A DNA stretch of 5,659 nucleotides from Bacillota bacterium. GTDB taxonomy: Bacteria > Bacillota_I > Bacilli_A > MOL361 > Turicibacteraceae. The stretch lies in NCBI GenBank assembly GCA_003486705.1, contig DNGE01000086.1, forward strand, positions 1 through 5,659, written 5' to 3'. Shown piece by piece: positions 1-5,246 of the stretch (the first letter of the stretch is position 1; each line of letters opens with the position of its first letter). Both the position numbers and the translations under genes were made by a program. The notes beneath the pieces are model-generated. The model saw only the letters and a list, made by a program, of their open reading frames with translations. It was not told the DNA's origin and made no database searches.

Positions 1-19
1 TTATTTAGTTTTTTTACAA

Positions 20-724
20 TTATTCAGCTTTAGCATTTAAGGTTAACGTATATCCTGCATGATACGTATGTGAATATTCAAAAACATCACCATTTTCAAG
101 CTTTGATACTTGGCAAATATATAAGATAGGCTCTGTACTCTCTAATTCAAGTAGCTCCTCTAATTCAGGATCAGATATTAACGCTCGTACTGAACGCTCA
201 GAATCCATAATCTTATGGCCGCATTGATTTTTGATATATGCGTATAATGAACCATCACAATCACTTCTTCTTAAATTTGGAAATAATTTAACAGGCATAT
301 AGGTCAACATGTACGATACTCGCTTATTGTTAGCCAAACGAACACGTTCTATCTTCCAAATATTTTCGCCTTCTTCAACACTTAATTGCTGTGATAGCTC
401 CTCATCAGCTTCTACAATTTTCAAATTCATGACAAGATTTGATACAACGTAACCATTCTTTTGCATTTCATCTGTAAATCCTGACAGTTTACCAATATTA
501 TCAGTTATATGTTGAGAAACTACTTTTGAACCAATTCCGCGTTGGCGACTAATATACCCTTCGTTTGCTAAGTTATTTAATGCTGTACGAACGGTCATCC
601 TTGCAACATTAAACTCTTCACTCAGTTGTTTTTCCGTCGGGATGAATTCACCTTCTTTAATTTGATTACTTTTTATTAACTCTAATACATAATTTTCTAT
701 CTGTTTATACATGGGCTCTTTCAC
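20..724 (-). CDS. GntR family (HutC subfamily) transcriptional regulator with UTRA domain
   Basis: A 234-residue DNA-binding repressor-type protein. Residues about 5-70 form the GntR winged helix: the stretch from IPTEKQLSEEF (28-38) through the recognition helix VARMTVRTALNNLANEG (40-56) to the wing RQRGIGSKV (60-68) is the classic family signature. Residues about 80-230 look like a UTRA effector domain (SGFTDEM at 81-87, IERVRL at 125-130, SLYAYI at 159-164). UTRA proteins usually release DNA on binding a small ligand, often a sugar phosphate. The ligand cannot be named, and no transporter or enzyme gene adjoins it in the window. The start is GTG at 724, chosen because AGGAGG (minus strand, 733-738) lies 8 nt upstream; the internal Met at residue 5 lacks such a site. 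The UTRA C-terminal motif, often YRxDRY-like, is here YHAGYT (221-226). Length is normal for the family. The target genes may lie left of the window. Confidence 0.93.
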   Translation of the reverse strand: MKEPMYKQIENYVLELIKSNQIKEGEFIPTEKQLSEEFNVARMTVRTALNNLANEGYISRQRGIGSKVVSQHITDNIGKLSGFTDEMQKNGYVVSNLVMNLKIVEADEELSQQLSVEEGENIWKIERVRLANNKRVSYMLTYMPVKLFPNLRRSDCDGSLYAYIKNQCGHKIMDSERSVRALISDPELEELLELESTEPILYICQVSKLENGDVFEYSHTYHAGYTLTLNAKAE

Positions 725-761
725 AGCTTTCCCCTCCTTTCACGAACCTTTTCATTCTTAT

Positions 762-770
762 TGTATACCA
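762..770 (-). promoter_or_regulatory. Probable extended -10 promoter of the GntR gene
   Basis: On the minus strand this reads TGGTATACA, an extended -10 form (TGn followed by a near-consensus hexamer TATACA), about 38 nt upstream of the GTG start. The region 17 bp further upstream (785-790, TCTATA) is a poor -35, which fits a promoter relying on the TG extension or one tuned to be weak. The call rests on sequence only. Confidence 0.5.
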
Positions 771-781
771 TGTCTTTTTGA

Positions 782-793
782 ATGTATAGACAT
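782..793. promoter_or_regulatory. Putative GntR/HutC-type operator (autoregulation)
   Basis: The 12-mer ATGTATAGACAT is a near-palindrome whose core GTATAGAC (784-791) fits GTMTAKAC, the operator consensus described for the HutC branch of the GntR family. It overlaps the expected -35 region of the GntR gene's promoter, where a bound dimer would block RNA polymerase. A wider 6-bp inverted repeat, ATGTCT (770-775) and AGACAT (788-793), overlaps it and spans most of the promoter. That the adjacent regulator binds here is inference from position and family consensus. Confidence 0.5.
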
Positions 794-1070
794 ATTTTTA
801 AATGGCTACATTTTTTTTTACATTCTTCAGCCTTCATCATTGCAACCATCCGTTAAAAAGAGATATTCATTTGTTTTTATGTCGTTTATCACAGAAAACC
901 GTCTTAAGCATACACGCCCAGTCATTTACTAGCCTCGATTATCATTTCTTTACTCGAAATAAATCGATATCAAAATCACTGACTACCTTCTTCGTATCAT
1001 TTAACACCTTTAACTCACGCATTTTGACATCTTAGATTCCCTACCATACATGAGATAGTTATTAAAGCAT
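794..1070. other. Gene-free or decayed intergenic region
   Basis: The stretch between the GntR promoter and the rpmF terminator holds no convincing gene. Two plus-strand open frames here (711-932 and 802-1035) have no ribosome binding site and low-complexity, Phe/Ser/His-rich translations that look like chance products of T-rich DNA. A 26-codon minus-strand frame at 942-1022 has a more protein-like composition but only a poor ribosome site; it may be a remnant of a lost gene. No RNA-gene fold or repeat was recognised. Confidence 0.5.
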
Positions 1071-1099
1071 AAAAAAAAAGAGGACCTAAGTCCTCTTTT
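1071..1099 (-). terminator. Rho-independent terminator of the yceD-rpmF operon
   Basis: On the minus strand, a 10-bp stem (AAAAGAGGAC at 1090-1099 pairing with GTCCTCTTTT at 1076-1085) closes a 4-nt loop and runs into nine T residues (complement of 1071-1079). It lies about 34 nt beyond the rpmF stop codon. The T-run on that side makes it a terminator for leftward transcription; rightward the run after the stem is only four T, partly within the stem. Confidence 0.9.
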
Positions 1100-1109
1100 C
1101 CAACCTTTA

Positions 1110-1125
1110 TTAATGGGCCCATTAA
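1110..1125. repeat. Perfect 16-bp palindrome downstream of rpmF
   Basis: TTAATGGGCCCATTAA is a perfect palindrome between the rpmF stop codon (7 nt away) and the operon terminator. In the rpmF mRNA it could fold into a short GC-centred hairpin just ahead of the terminator, perhaps protecting the 3' end; as DNA it could be a symmetric protein site. No known operator is recognised. Confidence 0.6.
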
Positions 1126-1132
1126 CAAAGTA

Positions 1133-1312
1133 TTATTCAGCAGTGTTAACTACTTCGCGTCCTTTATATTGACCACATGCTGGGCATACGCGGTGATTTA
1201 ATTTCATTTCACCACAGTTAGGGCATGCTGTCATTCCTGGAACTTCTAATTTGAAGTGTGTACGACGTTTGCGTTTTGCAGTTTTTGATGTTCTTCTTTG
1301 TGGTACAGCCAT
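1133..1312 (-). CDS. rpmF: 50S ribosomal protein L32
   Basis: A 59-residue basic protein starting MAVPQRRTSKTAKRKRRTH, the diagnostic N-terminus of bacterial L32, which sits in the large ribosomal subunit. It carries two cysteine pairs, C30-P-N-C33 and C43-P-A-C46, forming a zinc ribbon, so this is the zinc-binding (C+) form. The start ATG at 1312 is preceded on the minus strand by AGGAGG (1320-1325) with 7-nt spacing. That ribosome site overlaps the stop codon of the upstream yceD-like gene (gap of 11 nt), so the two are co-transcribed and probably translationally coupled. A terminator follows at 1071-1099. Length and sequence match the family; identification is secure. Confidence 0.98.
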   Translation of the reverse strand: MAVPQRRTSKTAKRKRRTHFKLEVPGMTACPNCGEMKLNHRVCPACGQYKGREVVNTAE

Positions 1313-1323
1313 TTTGACACCTC

Positions 1324-1854
1324 CTAATTATCTTGAGTATCATTTAATAATTTTGATAAAACGGCTAATCGAGGATCTATTGGAGCAGCAGTTTCTTCAG
1401 GTGCAGATGCATCTAAATCCTCTTCAGACTCTAGTTCAATACCTCTTTTTTTCATTTCATCATAAGCACCGTCCTTTACAACTCGTAAAGGTTTCAGAAG
1501 CATAATATTTTGCCAGATCACAGGTGCTAACTCAATCGTTTGTCCTGTTACTAGATATTCATCTTCATCCTCTTTATAGAGTTCACTATCTAATACGAAT
1601 ATTTCTACTGAATCATAATCGAATGGATAATCAACATCTTCAAGAGTTAACGCACAAGGCACGACCATAGTTCCCTCCATATGGAGTTGGAATACTACTT
1701 TTCTACCTTGTAGTTGTCCGGTACCTGTCACGTGAACTTTCGATAAGTTTCGAATTTCATCATGACGTTTCACAATGTCAGAGAAATCAACTAATTCATC
1801 AATTTCAAAAACTTGTGAACCTTTTTTAATCAATTGAGCAATAGCCCATTTCAT
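1324..1854 (-). CDS. DUF177 (YceD/YlbN) family protein, ribosome/23S rRNA-linked
   Basis: A 176-residue acidic protein of the DUF177 family, nearly always found directly upstream of rpmF, as here. Family members have been linked to 23S rRNA accumulation and large-subunit assembly, but the biochemical role is not firmly established. Visible hallmarks are MKWAIAQL at the N-terminus (compare MKW at the start of Bacillus YlbN), GTMVVPCALTLEDVDYPFD (61-79) with a single cysteine at 67, IELAPVIWQNIMLLKPLRVV (107-126), and the C-terminal PIDPRLAVLSKLL (158-170). The acidic stretch around residues 140-155 is probably a flexible linker. A longer frame begins with TTG at 1875, but ATG at 1854 is preferred: GAGGTG (1861-1866) lies 6 nt upstream and the protein then begins at the conserved MKW. 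The cysteine cluster seen near the C-terminal half of some relatives is absent. Confidence 0.92.
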   Translation of the reverse strand: MKWAIAQLIKKGSQVFEIDELVDFSDIVKRHDEIRNLSKVHVTGTGQLQGRKVVFQLHMEGTMVVPCALTLEDVDYPFDYDSVEIFVLDSELYKEDEDEYLVTGQTIELAPVIWQNIMLLKPLRVVKDGAYDEMKKRGIELESEEDLDASAPEETAAPIDPRLAVLSKLLNDTQDN

Positions 1855-1860
1855 CACAAT

Positions 1861-1866
1861 CACCTC
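1861..1866 (-). promoter_or_regulatory. Ribosome binding site fixing the yceD-like gene start
   Basis: Minus-strand GAGGTG with 6-nt spacing to ATG at 1854. It would lie inside the coding region if translation began at the upstream TTG (1875), so it supports the shorter protein. Confidence 0.75.
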
Positions 1867-1883
1867 TAATTGCAACAGACAAC

Positions 1884-1912
1884 ATTATACCGACTTTTTG
1901 CTACAATGTCAA
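1884..1912 (-). promoter_or_regulatory. Consensus sigma-A promoter of the yceD-rpmF operon
   Basis: On the minus strand TTGACA (1907-1912) is followed by exactly 17 bp and then TATAAT (1884-1889): both hexamers and the spacing are perfect consensus. Transcription should start near 1877, giving a leader of roughly 23 nt before the ATG at 1854. Such strength suits an operon making a stoichiometric ribosomal protein. A second TTGACG lies just upstream (1920-1925) but has no matching -10. Confidence 0.93.
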
Positions 1913-2029
1913 CAGGTTACGTCAACTCTTTGCAAAAAGTTCAAAATGTCATCTTTTTAGCGTATTTTCAAGCCCGATTTCTGCTTTAATATTAATATTC
2001 CCAACCTCATGTTTTTCTATATCTAAGTT

Positions 2030-2038
2030 TGATATAAT
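2030..2038 (+). promoter_or_regulatory. Extended -10 promoter of tmcAL
   Basis: TGATATAAT is a perfect extended -10 (TGn plus TATAAT at 2033-2038). The -35 position (about 2010-2015, TGTTTT) is weak, as is usual for promoters using the TG extension. Transcription would start near 2045, leaving a leader of only about 14 nt that is almost entirely the ribosome site AGGAAGGTG (2045-2053). Confidence 0.75.
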
Positions 2039-2058
2039 AAATATAGGAAGGTGATAAG

Positions 2059-3258
2059 ATGAAAGCAACAGGCTTAATTGTTGAATATAATCCATTTCAT
2101 AACGGACACTTGTTTCATTTAAAAGAAAGTAAAGCTCAATCAAATGCTGATATAATCATTGTCGTTATGAGTGGGCATTTCACTCAACGCGGAGAACCAA
2201 CGGTTATTAGCAAATGGGATCGTACAAAAATGGCCCTTTTAAACGGAGCTGATTTAGTTATCGAGCTTCCGTATTTATATAGTTGCCAATCTGCTGATTT
2301 ATTTGCAACAGGTTCTGTCTCCATTTTAACACATTTAAAAGTAAAAGAACTCATTTTTGGTAGTGAAAGTGGAAATATTGTCGAACTTCAAAAACTTGAA
2401 GCCCTTACAAGTACTCAAGATTTCCAAAATAAGCTTAAAACATTTTTAAATCTTGGCTATAGCTTACCTAACGCGACTAAAAAAGCTTTAGACACTAGCG
2501 GCATTCCAACCGATCTTGCAACATTGCCTAATAACACGCTAGGTCTTTATTATATGCGAGCCATTAAATCTTTAAACAGTGAGATTATCCCAAATACGAT
2601 TACACGTATTCATAGTGGCTATCATGATGCTTTACCCTCACACCAAAGCATTGCTTCAGCTACTTCGGTTCGACACTTAAGAGAATCTGCACAGTTGTAT
2701 ACTGACTACGTTCCTGAAACTGTAGCCGAACTTTTAGAACAACATGTTAAAACAACGAATACTTATCATAACTGGGAATCTTACTTCCCTATCTTAAAAC
2801 AAAAAATTCTAACCTTAACGCCGACTTACTTAGTTCAAATTCACGATGTTGAAGAAGGAATTGAACATCGACTTTTTACTGGGATGTTGCAAGCTTCAAG
2901 CTATGCTCAGTTTATGGATTATGTTAAGACTAAGCGCTACACTACAACCCGAATCCAACGAATTTGTGCGAATATATTAACACATACCACAAAACAATTT
3001 ATAACAGACTCAAATCTTCACCAAGGAGCACCTTACATTCGAATTTTAGGCGCAACACCTAATGGACGAGCATATCTAAAATCAATTAAAAAAGACATAA
3101 CCGTACCGATTTATAGTAAATTTGATCAACAAGCTCATCCTCTACTAAAACATGAACAAAGCGTCACAGCTGCCTATAGTAGTATTTTACCCGAACCCCA
3201 TTGTACAACGTTAAATAAAAAAGAATATACACAATTTCCAATCATGATAGATGTATGA
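2059..3258 (+). CDS. tmcAL: tRNA(Met) cytidine acetate ligase TmcAL
   Basis: A 399-residue cytoplasmic enzyme of the TmcAL (YlbM) family, which uses ATP and acetate to form N4-acetylcytidine at wobble position 34 of elongator tRNA-Met, aiding accurate AUG decoding. The N-terminal nucleotidyltransferase fold shows GLIVEYNPFHNGH (5-17), with the ATP-binding HxGH motif at H14-H17, then MSGHFTQRGEP (37-47), SKWDRTKMALLNGADLVIELP (51-71) and ELIFGSESG (97-105). Further family blocks are LPNNTLGLYYMRAIK (156-170), IASATSVRHL (198-207), TTTRIQRICANIL (295-307) and PYIRILGATPNGRAYL (325-340). The length is normal. The start ATG follows AGGAAGGTG with 5-nt spacing. It is divergent from the yceD-rpmF operon, the same relationship as ylbM to ylbN-rpmF in B. 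subtilis, which supports the assignment. No truncation or frameshift is seen. Confidence 0.95.
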   Translation: MKATGLIVEYNPFHNGHLFHLKESKAQSNADIIIVVMSGHFTQRGEPTVISKWDRTKMALLNGADLVIELPYLYSCQSADLFATGSVSILTHLKVKELIFGSESGNIVELQKLEALTSTQDFQNKLKTFLNLGYSLPNATKKALDTSGIPTDLATLPNNTLGLYYMRAIKSLNSEIIPNTITRIHSGYHDALPSHQSIASATSVRHLRESAQLYTDYVPETVAELLEQHVKTTNTYHNWESYFPILKQKILTLTPTYLVQIHDVEEGIEHRLFTGMLQASSYAQFMDYVKTKRYTTTRIQRICANILTHTTKQFITDSNLHQGAPYIRILGATPNGRAYLKSIKKDITVPIYSKFDQQAHPLLKHEQSVTAAYSSILPEPHCTTLNKKEYTQFPIMIDV

Positions 3259-3286
3259 TTTGCATATCATCAATCATATTGTTTTT
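3254..3286 (+). terminator. Weak possible terminator after tmcAL
   Basis: TATGATT (3254-3260) can pair with AATCATA (3272-3278) around an 11-nt loop, followed by GTTTTT (3281-3286). The stem is AT-only apart from one G-C pair and overlaps the tmcAL stop codon, so some readthrough into the next gene is likely if it works at all. An alternative 5-bp hairpin inside the loop competes with it. Confidence 0.3.
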
Positions 3287-3305
3287 CGAAATAATAAAGC
3301 TGTAG

Positions 3306-3311
3306 TATAAT
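3306..3311 (+). promoter_or_regulatory. Probable -10 element of the mrp-like gene promoter
   Basis: TATAAT lies 33 nt upstream of the ATG at 3345. The -35 region 17 bp upstream (3283-3288, TTTTCG) is a poor match, so this gene may have a modest promoter and perhaps also receive readthrough from tmcAL. Confidence 0.55.
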
Positions 3312-3344
3312 GAAAAAAGATTCTGACTGAAGAGGAGAATAGAA

Positions 3345-4355
3345 ATGAGCATTCAAAACGACATCCGTAACGCCATCGAAGCTTTAATCGATCCTGTTAC
3401 TAATAAAACATTAAAAGAAACACACAGCCTAACACATTTAAGTGTTGATGAAGAAAATTCAGTTGTGACAGCCATTATCAAAATCACGGTTGTTAAAGGG
3501 GACGCTGAAAAAACAATATCGCGCCAAGTAGCAAAAATTGTGAAACTCGATTATGGATTTAAAGGTGTTAAACTACAATTCGAGGAACTACCACCACAAA
3601 CATCAACAACAACCGAAGATAAAAAAACAATTTATATTGCGATTACGTCTGGTAAAGGCGGTGTAGGTAAATCAACAGTCACAGCAAATCTAGCCGTTGC
3701 CTTAAACCGTTTAGGTAAAAAAGTAGGGATTATTGACGCTGATATTTATGGACCAAGTATCCCACACTTATTCGAAATGGCGAATAACGGCTTCGACGTT
3801 GCCAAAGACAATAAAATTTTTCCACCTAAAGCCTTAAATATCCCAATTATTTCAACTGAATTCTTCTTAGAAAACGATAAACCTTTAATGTGGCGCGGAC
3901 CTATGCTTCAACGTATGTTAAATCATTTCTTTAATGATGTTGCATGGGATCATGATATCGAATATATGTTAATCGACTTACCACCAGGAACTGGCGATGT
4001 TGCCATGGACATTCAAAAAATTATCCCAGAAGCTCACGTTATCGTTGTAACGACACCTCACCCAACAGCTTCACATATTGCTATTAAGTCAGGCTATGCA
4101 GCTCAGAGCTTAAAGCATAATATCTTAGGGGTTGTTGAGAACATGTCTTATTACATCAACCCTGCAAACAACGAGCACGATGCCATTTTCGGTTCAGGTG
4201 GAGGCGATCTCGTTGCTAACCAATTAAACGTTCCTTTATTGACACAACTTCCAATTGGACAACCAAAAGATAGCCATTCCATTTATGGCATGAATGAACA
4301 AACTGGCATTTTATACTTAGGACTAGCTAATAAAGTTCTAAAAGCCTTAAAATAA
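3345..4355 (+). CDS. Mrp/NBP35-family P-loop ATPase, SalA-like, cysteine-free
   Basis: A 336-residue cytoplasmic ATPase of the Mrp/ApbC group of deviant-Walker (MinD/ParA-like) proteins. Residues 1-80 look like a diverged MIP18/DUF59-type domain. The ATPase domain has the deviant Walker A GKGGVGKS (103-110), DADIYGPS (131-138), WRGPMLQRML (183-192) and the Walker B/switch IDLPPGTGD (210-218). Typical Mrp proteins carry iron-sulfur clusters on a C-terminal CxxC just after ENMSY; here ENMSYYINPANNEHD (265-279) has none, and the whole protein contains no cysteine. This resembles B. subtilis SalA, a Mrp relative reported to act as an ATP-dependent transcription regulator. So the role could be either an Fe-S carrier without its own cysteine ligands or a SalA-like regulator; the sequence does not decide. 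The start ATG has AGAGGAG at 3331-3337 with 7-nt spacing. It appears monocistronic, with a strong terminator after it. Confidence 0.92.
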   Translation: MSIQNDIRNAIEALIDPVTNKTLKETHSLTHLSVDEENSVVTAIIKITVVKGDAEKTISRQVAKIVKLDYGFKGVKLQFEELPPQTSTTTEDKKTIYIAITSGKGGVGKSTVTANLAVALNRLGKKVGIIDADIYGPSIPHLFEMANNGFDVAKDNKIFPPKALNIPIISTEFFLENDKPLMWRGPMLQRMLNHFFNDVAWDHDIEYMLIDLPPGTGDVAMDIQKIIPEAHVIVVTTPHPTASHIAIKSGYAAQSLKHNILGVVENMSYYINPANNEHDAIFGSGGGDLVANQLNVPLLTQLPIGQPKDSHSIYGMNEQTGILYLGLANKVLKALK

Positions 4356-4356
4356 C

Positions 4357-4399
4357 AAAAACAGAGTGGTGTTAAATGCCACTCTGTTTTTATTTTTTT
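4357..4399 (+). terminator. Strong rho-independent terminator of the mrp-like gene
   Basis: AAAAACAGAGTGG (4357-4369) pairs perfectly over 13 bp with CCACTCTGTTTTT (4379-4391) around a 9-nt loop, and a long T-rich tail follows (TTTTTATTTTTTT, 4387-4399). It begins one base after the stop codon. It should cleanly separate this gene from the small ORF downstream. Confidence 0.93.
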
Positions 4400-4511
4400 A
4401 TTCTTTTTTGCCTTTGCCCATTCACACTTTTTTTATCGAAATACTGCGAATCATTTTCTAACTATTTTTTTATCTGGATTAAAATCGACAATTTATGAAT
4501 CATCCCTTTTG

Positions 4512-4517
4512 TATAAT
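4512..4517 (+). promoter_or_regulatory. Probable -10 element of the small orphan gene
   Basis: TATAAT lies downstream of the strong terminator and 49 nt before the proposed TTG start. The best -35-like hexamer, TCGACA (4485-4490), is 21 bp away, which is too far for a standard promoter; nothing good sits at 17 bp. Called on the -10 and on the presence of a terminator-bounded ORF. Confidence 0.4.
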
Positions 4518-4552
4518 GAAGCTATACACACGGGATGAATATGATGACGATG

Positions 4553-4559
4553 AAAGGTG
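4553..4559 (+). promoter_or_regulatory. Candidate ribosome binding site deciding the start of the orphan gene
   Basis: AAAGGTG with 7-nt spacing to TTG at 4567. The in-frame ATG codons at 4495 and 4516 have no purine-rich site before them, and the second overlaps the -10 element. Confidence 0.4.
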
Positions 4560-4566
4560 TGAGAAA

Positions 4567-4773
4567 TTGAAAAAATTATACGTCCAATATTGTTACTCTG
4601 AAGCGCTTTGGGGGCTCTTCGATACTGATTTAAATGATTATATTCTATACGATGCTTCTATGCATACTGTCGTCTCATATGCATACAAGATCGCAGAGCT
4701 TATACGCCCTGCTGAGGTTATCTTAATCCCTCAATACTTATTAGATGAATATTTACTTTGCTCATGTTACTAA
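4567..4773 (+). CDS. Small orphan protein of unknown function
   Basis: A 68-residue frame (TTG start) that I do not recognise. It is tyrosine-rich (10 of 68), with no signal peptide or clear membrane span, and ends in CSCY with three cysteines overall. The first part (LYVQYCYSEALWGLFDTDL) is aromatic; the second (VVSYAYKIAELIRPAEVILI) looks like a helix then a strand. The start was chosen because AAAGGTG sits 7 nt upstream; in-frame ATGs at 4516 (85 aa) and 4495 (92 aa) would add an acidic segment (DEYDDDER) but lack a ribosome site. Support for it being real: it sits between a terminator with a following -10 element and its own intrinsic terminator 58 nt after the stop. Its codon choice (TGG GGG CTC TTC, CGC CCT) is somewhat more GC-rich than that of the flanking genes, which may hint at a separate origin. 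No neighbour suggests a role. Confidence 0.55.
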   Translation: MKKLYVQYCYSEALWGLFDTDLNDYILYDASMHTVVSYAYKIAELIRPAEVILIPQYLLDEYLLCSCY

Positions 4774-4831
4774 TAAGTAATAGCAGTTGCTTAAGCCATG
4801 TCATTTAACTATGCACAATCTATAAAATTGG

Positions 4832-4860
4832 GATGTACAAAAAATGTACATCTCTTTTTT
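4832..4860 (+). terminator. Rho-independent terminator of the orphan gene
   Basis: GATGTACA (4832-4839) pairs perfectly with TGTACATC (4845-4852) around a 5-nt A loop, followed after two bases by six T (4855-4860). The T-run orients it rightward. An outer pair, TGCACAA (4812-4818) and TTGTGCA (4859-4865), encloses it and takes in the end of the T-run. Confidence 0.75.
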
Positions 4861-5160
4861 GTGCAAAAAATGCAACACTCAAAACTATCACCCTAAAAAT
4901 TACTCCTATGCAGTAGCAATATATAACTAAATTTTTATTGCCTCTTACATAAAAAGCAAGTGTTTTTGGTGAAAGTTAACAACATCTCACCATGTATGAG
5001 TAGTTATCCAGCTAGTGTTAAATTTCAAATTAATATCATCCATAAATTAGTTACTTTATTACGATTGGACACTGCTAGAAAAATAATTTCAAAAACAGAT
5101 AACTGTCTATCTTTAAACCATACCTAGAACTTTGTTTAACAAAAATGATCGACAAACTAA
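4861..5160. other. Gene-free intergenic region between two converging terminators
   Basis: No open frame of meaningful length with a ribosome site is present on either strand; the ATG frames I read here are about 8 codons or shorter. The DNA is AT-rich, with small inverted repeats such as GGTGA...TCACC near 4969-4992. A GGACACT at 5067-5073 is mirrored by AGTGTCC at 5201-5207, possibly marking the ends of a decayed insertion element. No RNA gene was recognised. Confidence 0.5.
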
Positions 5161-5200
5161 AAAGACATAGCTGAGTCATTTCTTATTCAGCTATGTCTTT
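5161..5200 (-). terminator. Terminator of the YtxH-like gene
   Basis: AAAGACATAGCTGA (5161-5174) pairs perfectly over 14 bp with TCAGCTATGTCTTT (5187-5200) around a 12-nt loop. Leftward (minus strand) the stem ends in a run of five T, the last two beyond the paired bases; rightward the run is only three T. It lies about 47 nt past the stop codon of the leftward gene and most likely terminates it. Confidence 0.7.
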
Positions 5201-5246
5201 AGTGTCCTTTAGCGCATTAGTTTAATAACCTTGGTTCCTTAAGCCG

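Noticed and set aside
1..19. T-rich stretch downstream of the GntR gene as a terminator
   Set aside because: No hairpin precedes it on the minus strand within the window; the gene may be followed by another in the same transcript.
711..1035. Two overlapping plus-strand frames of 73 and 77 codons (711-932, 802-1035)
   Set aside because: They lack ribosome binding sites and have Phe/Ser/His-rich, low-complexity translations typical of T-rich non-coding DNA. The first overlaps the start and promoter of the GntR gene.
1364..1373. TAATCGAGG shared in inverted orientation with 932-940
   Set aside because: Only nine bases, one copy inside the yceD-like coding region; no flanking similarity, so probably chance.
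1251..1505. Plus-strand 84-codon frame
   Set aside because: It is antisense to rpmF and the yceD-like gene, both firmly identified, and has no ribosome site.
1855..1875. TTG start adding seven residues to the yceD-like protein
   Set aside because: The longer start would place the good GAGGTG ribosome site inside the coding region, and relatives begin at MKW.
1949..2143. Minus-strand 64-codon frame across the tmcAL promoter and start
   Set aside because: It overlaps the extended -10, the ribosome site and the conserved first 28 codons of tmcAL; no ribosome site or family resemblance.
5141..5175. Eight-codon frame MIDKLKRHS running into the terminator stem near 5145
   Set aside because: No ribosome site, and it is part of the 14-bp terminator hairpin; too short to support as a peptide.
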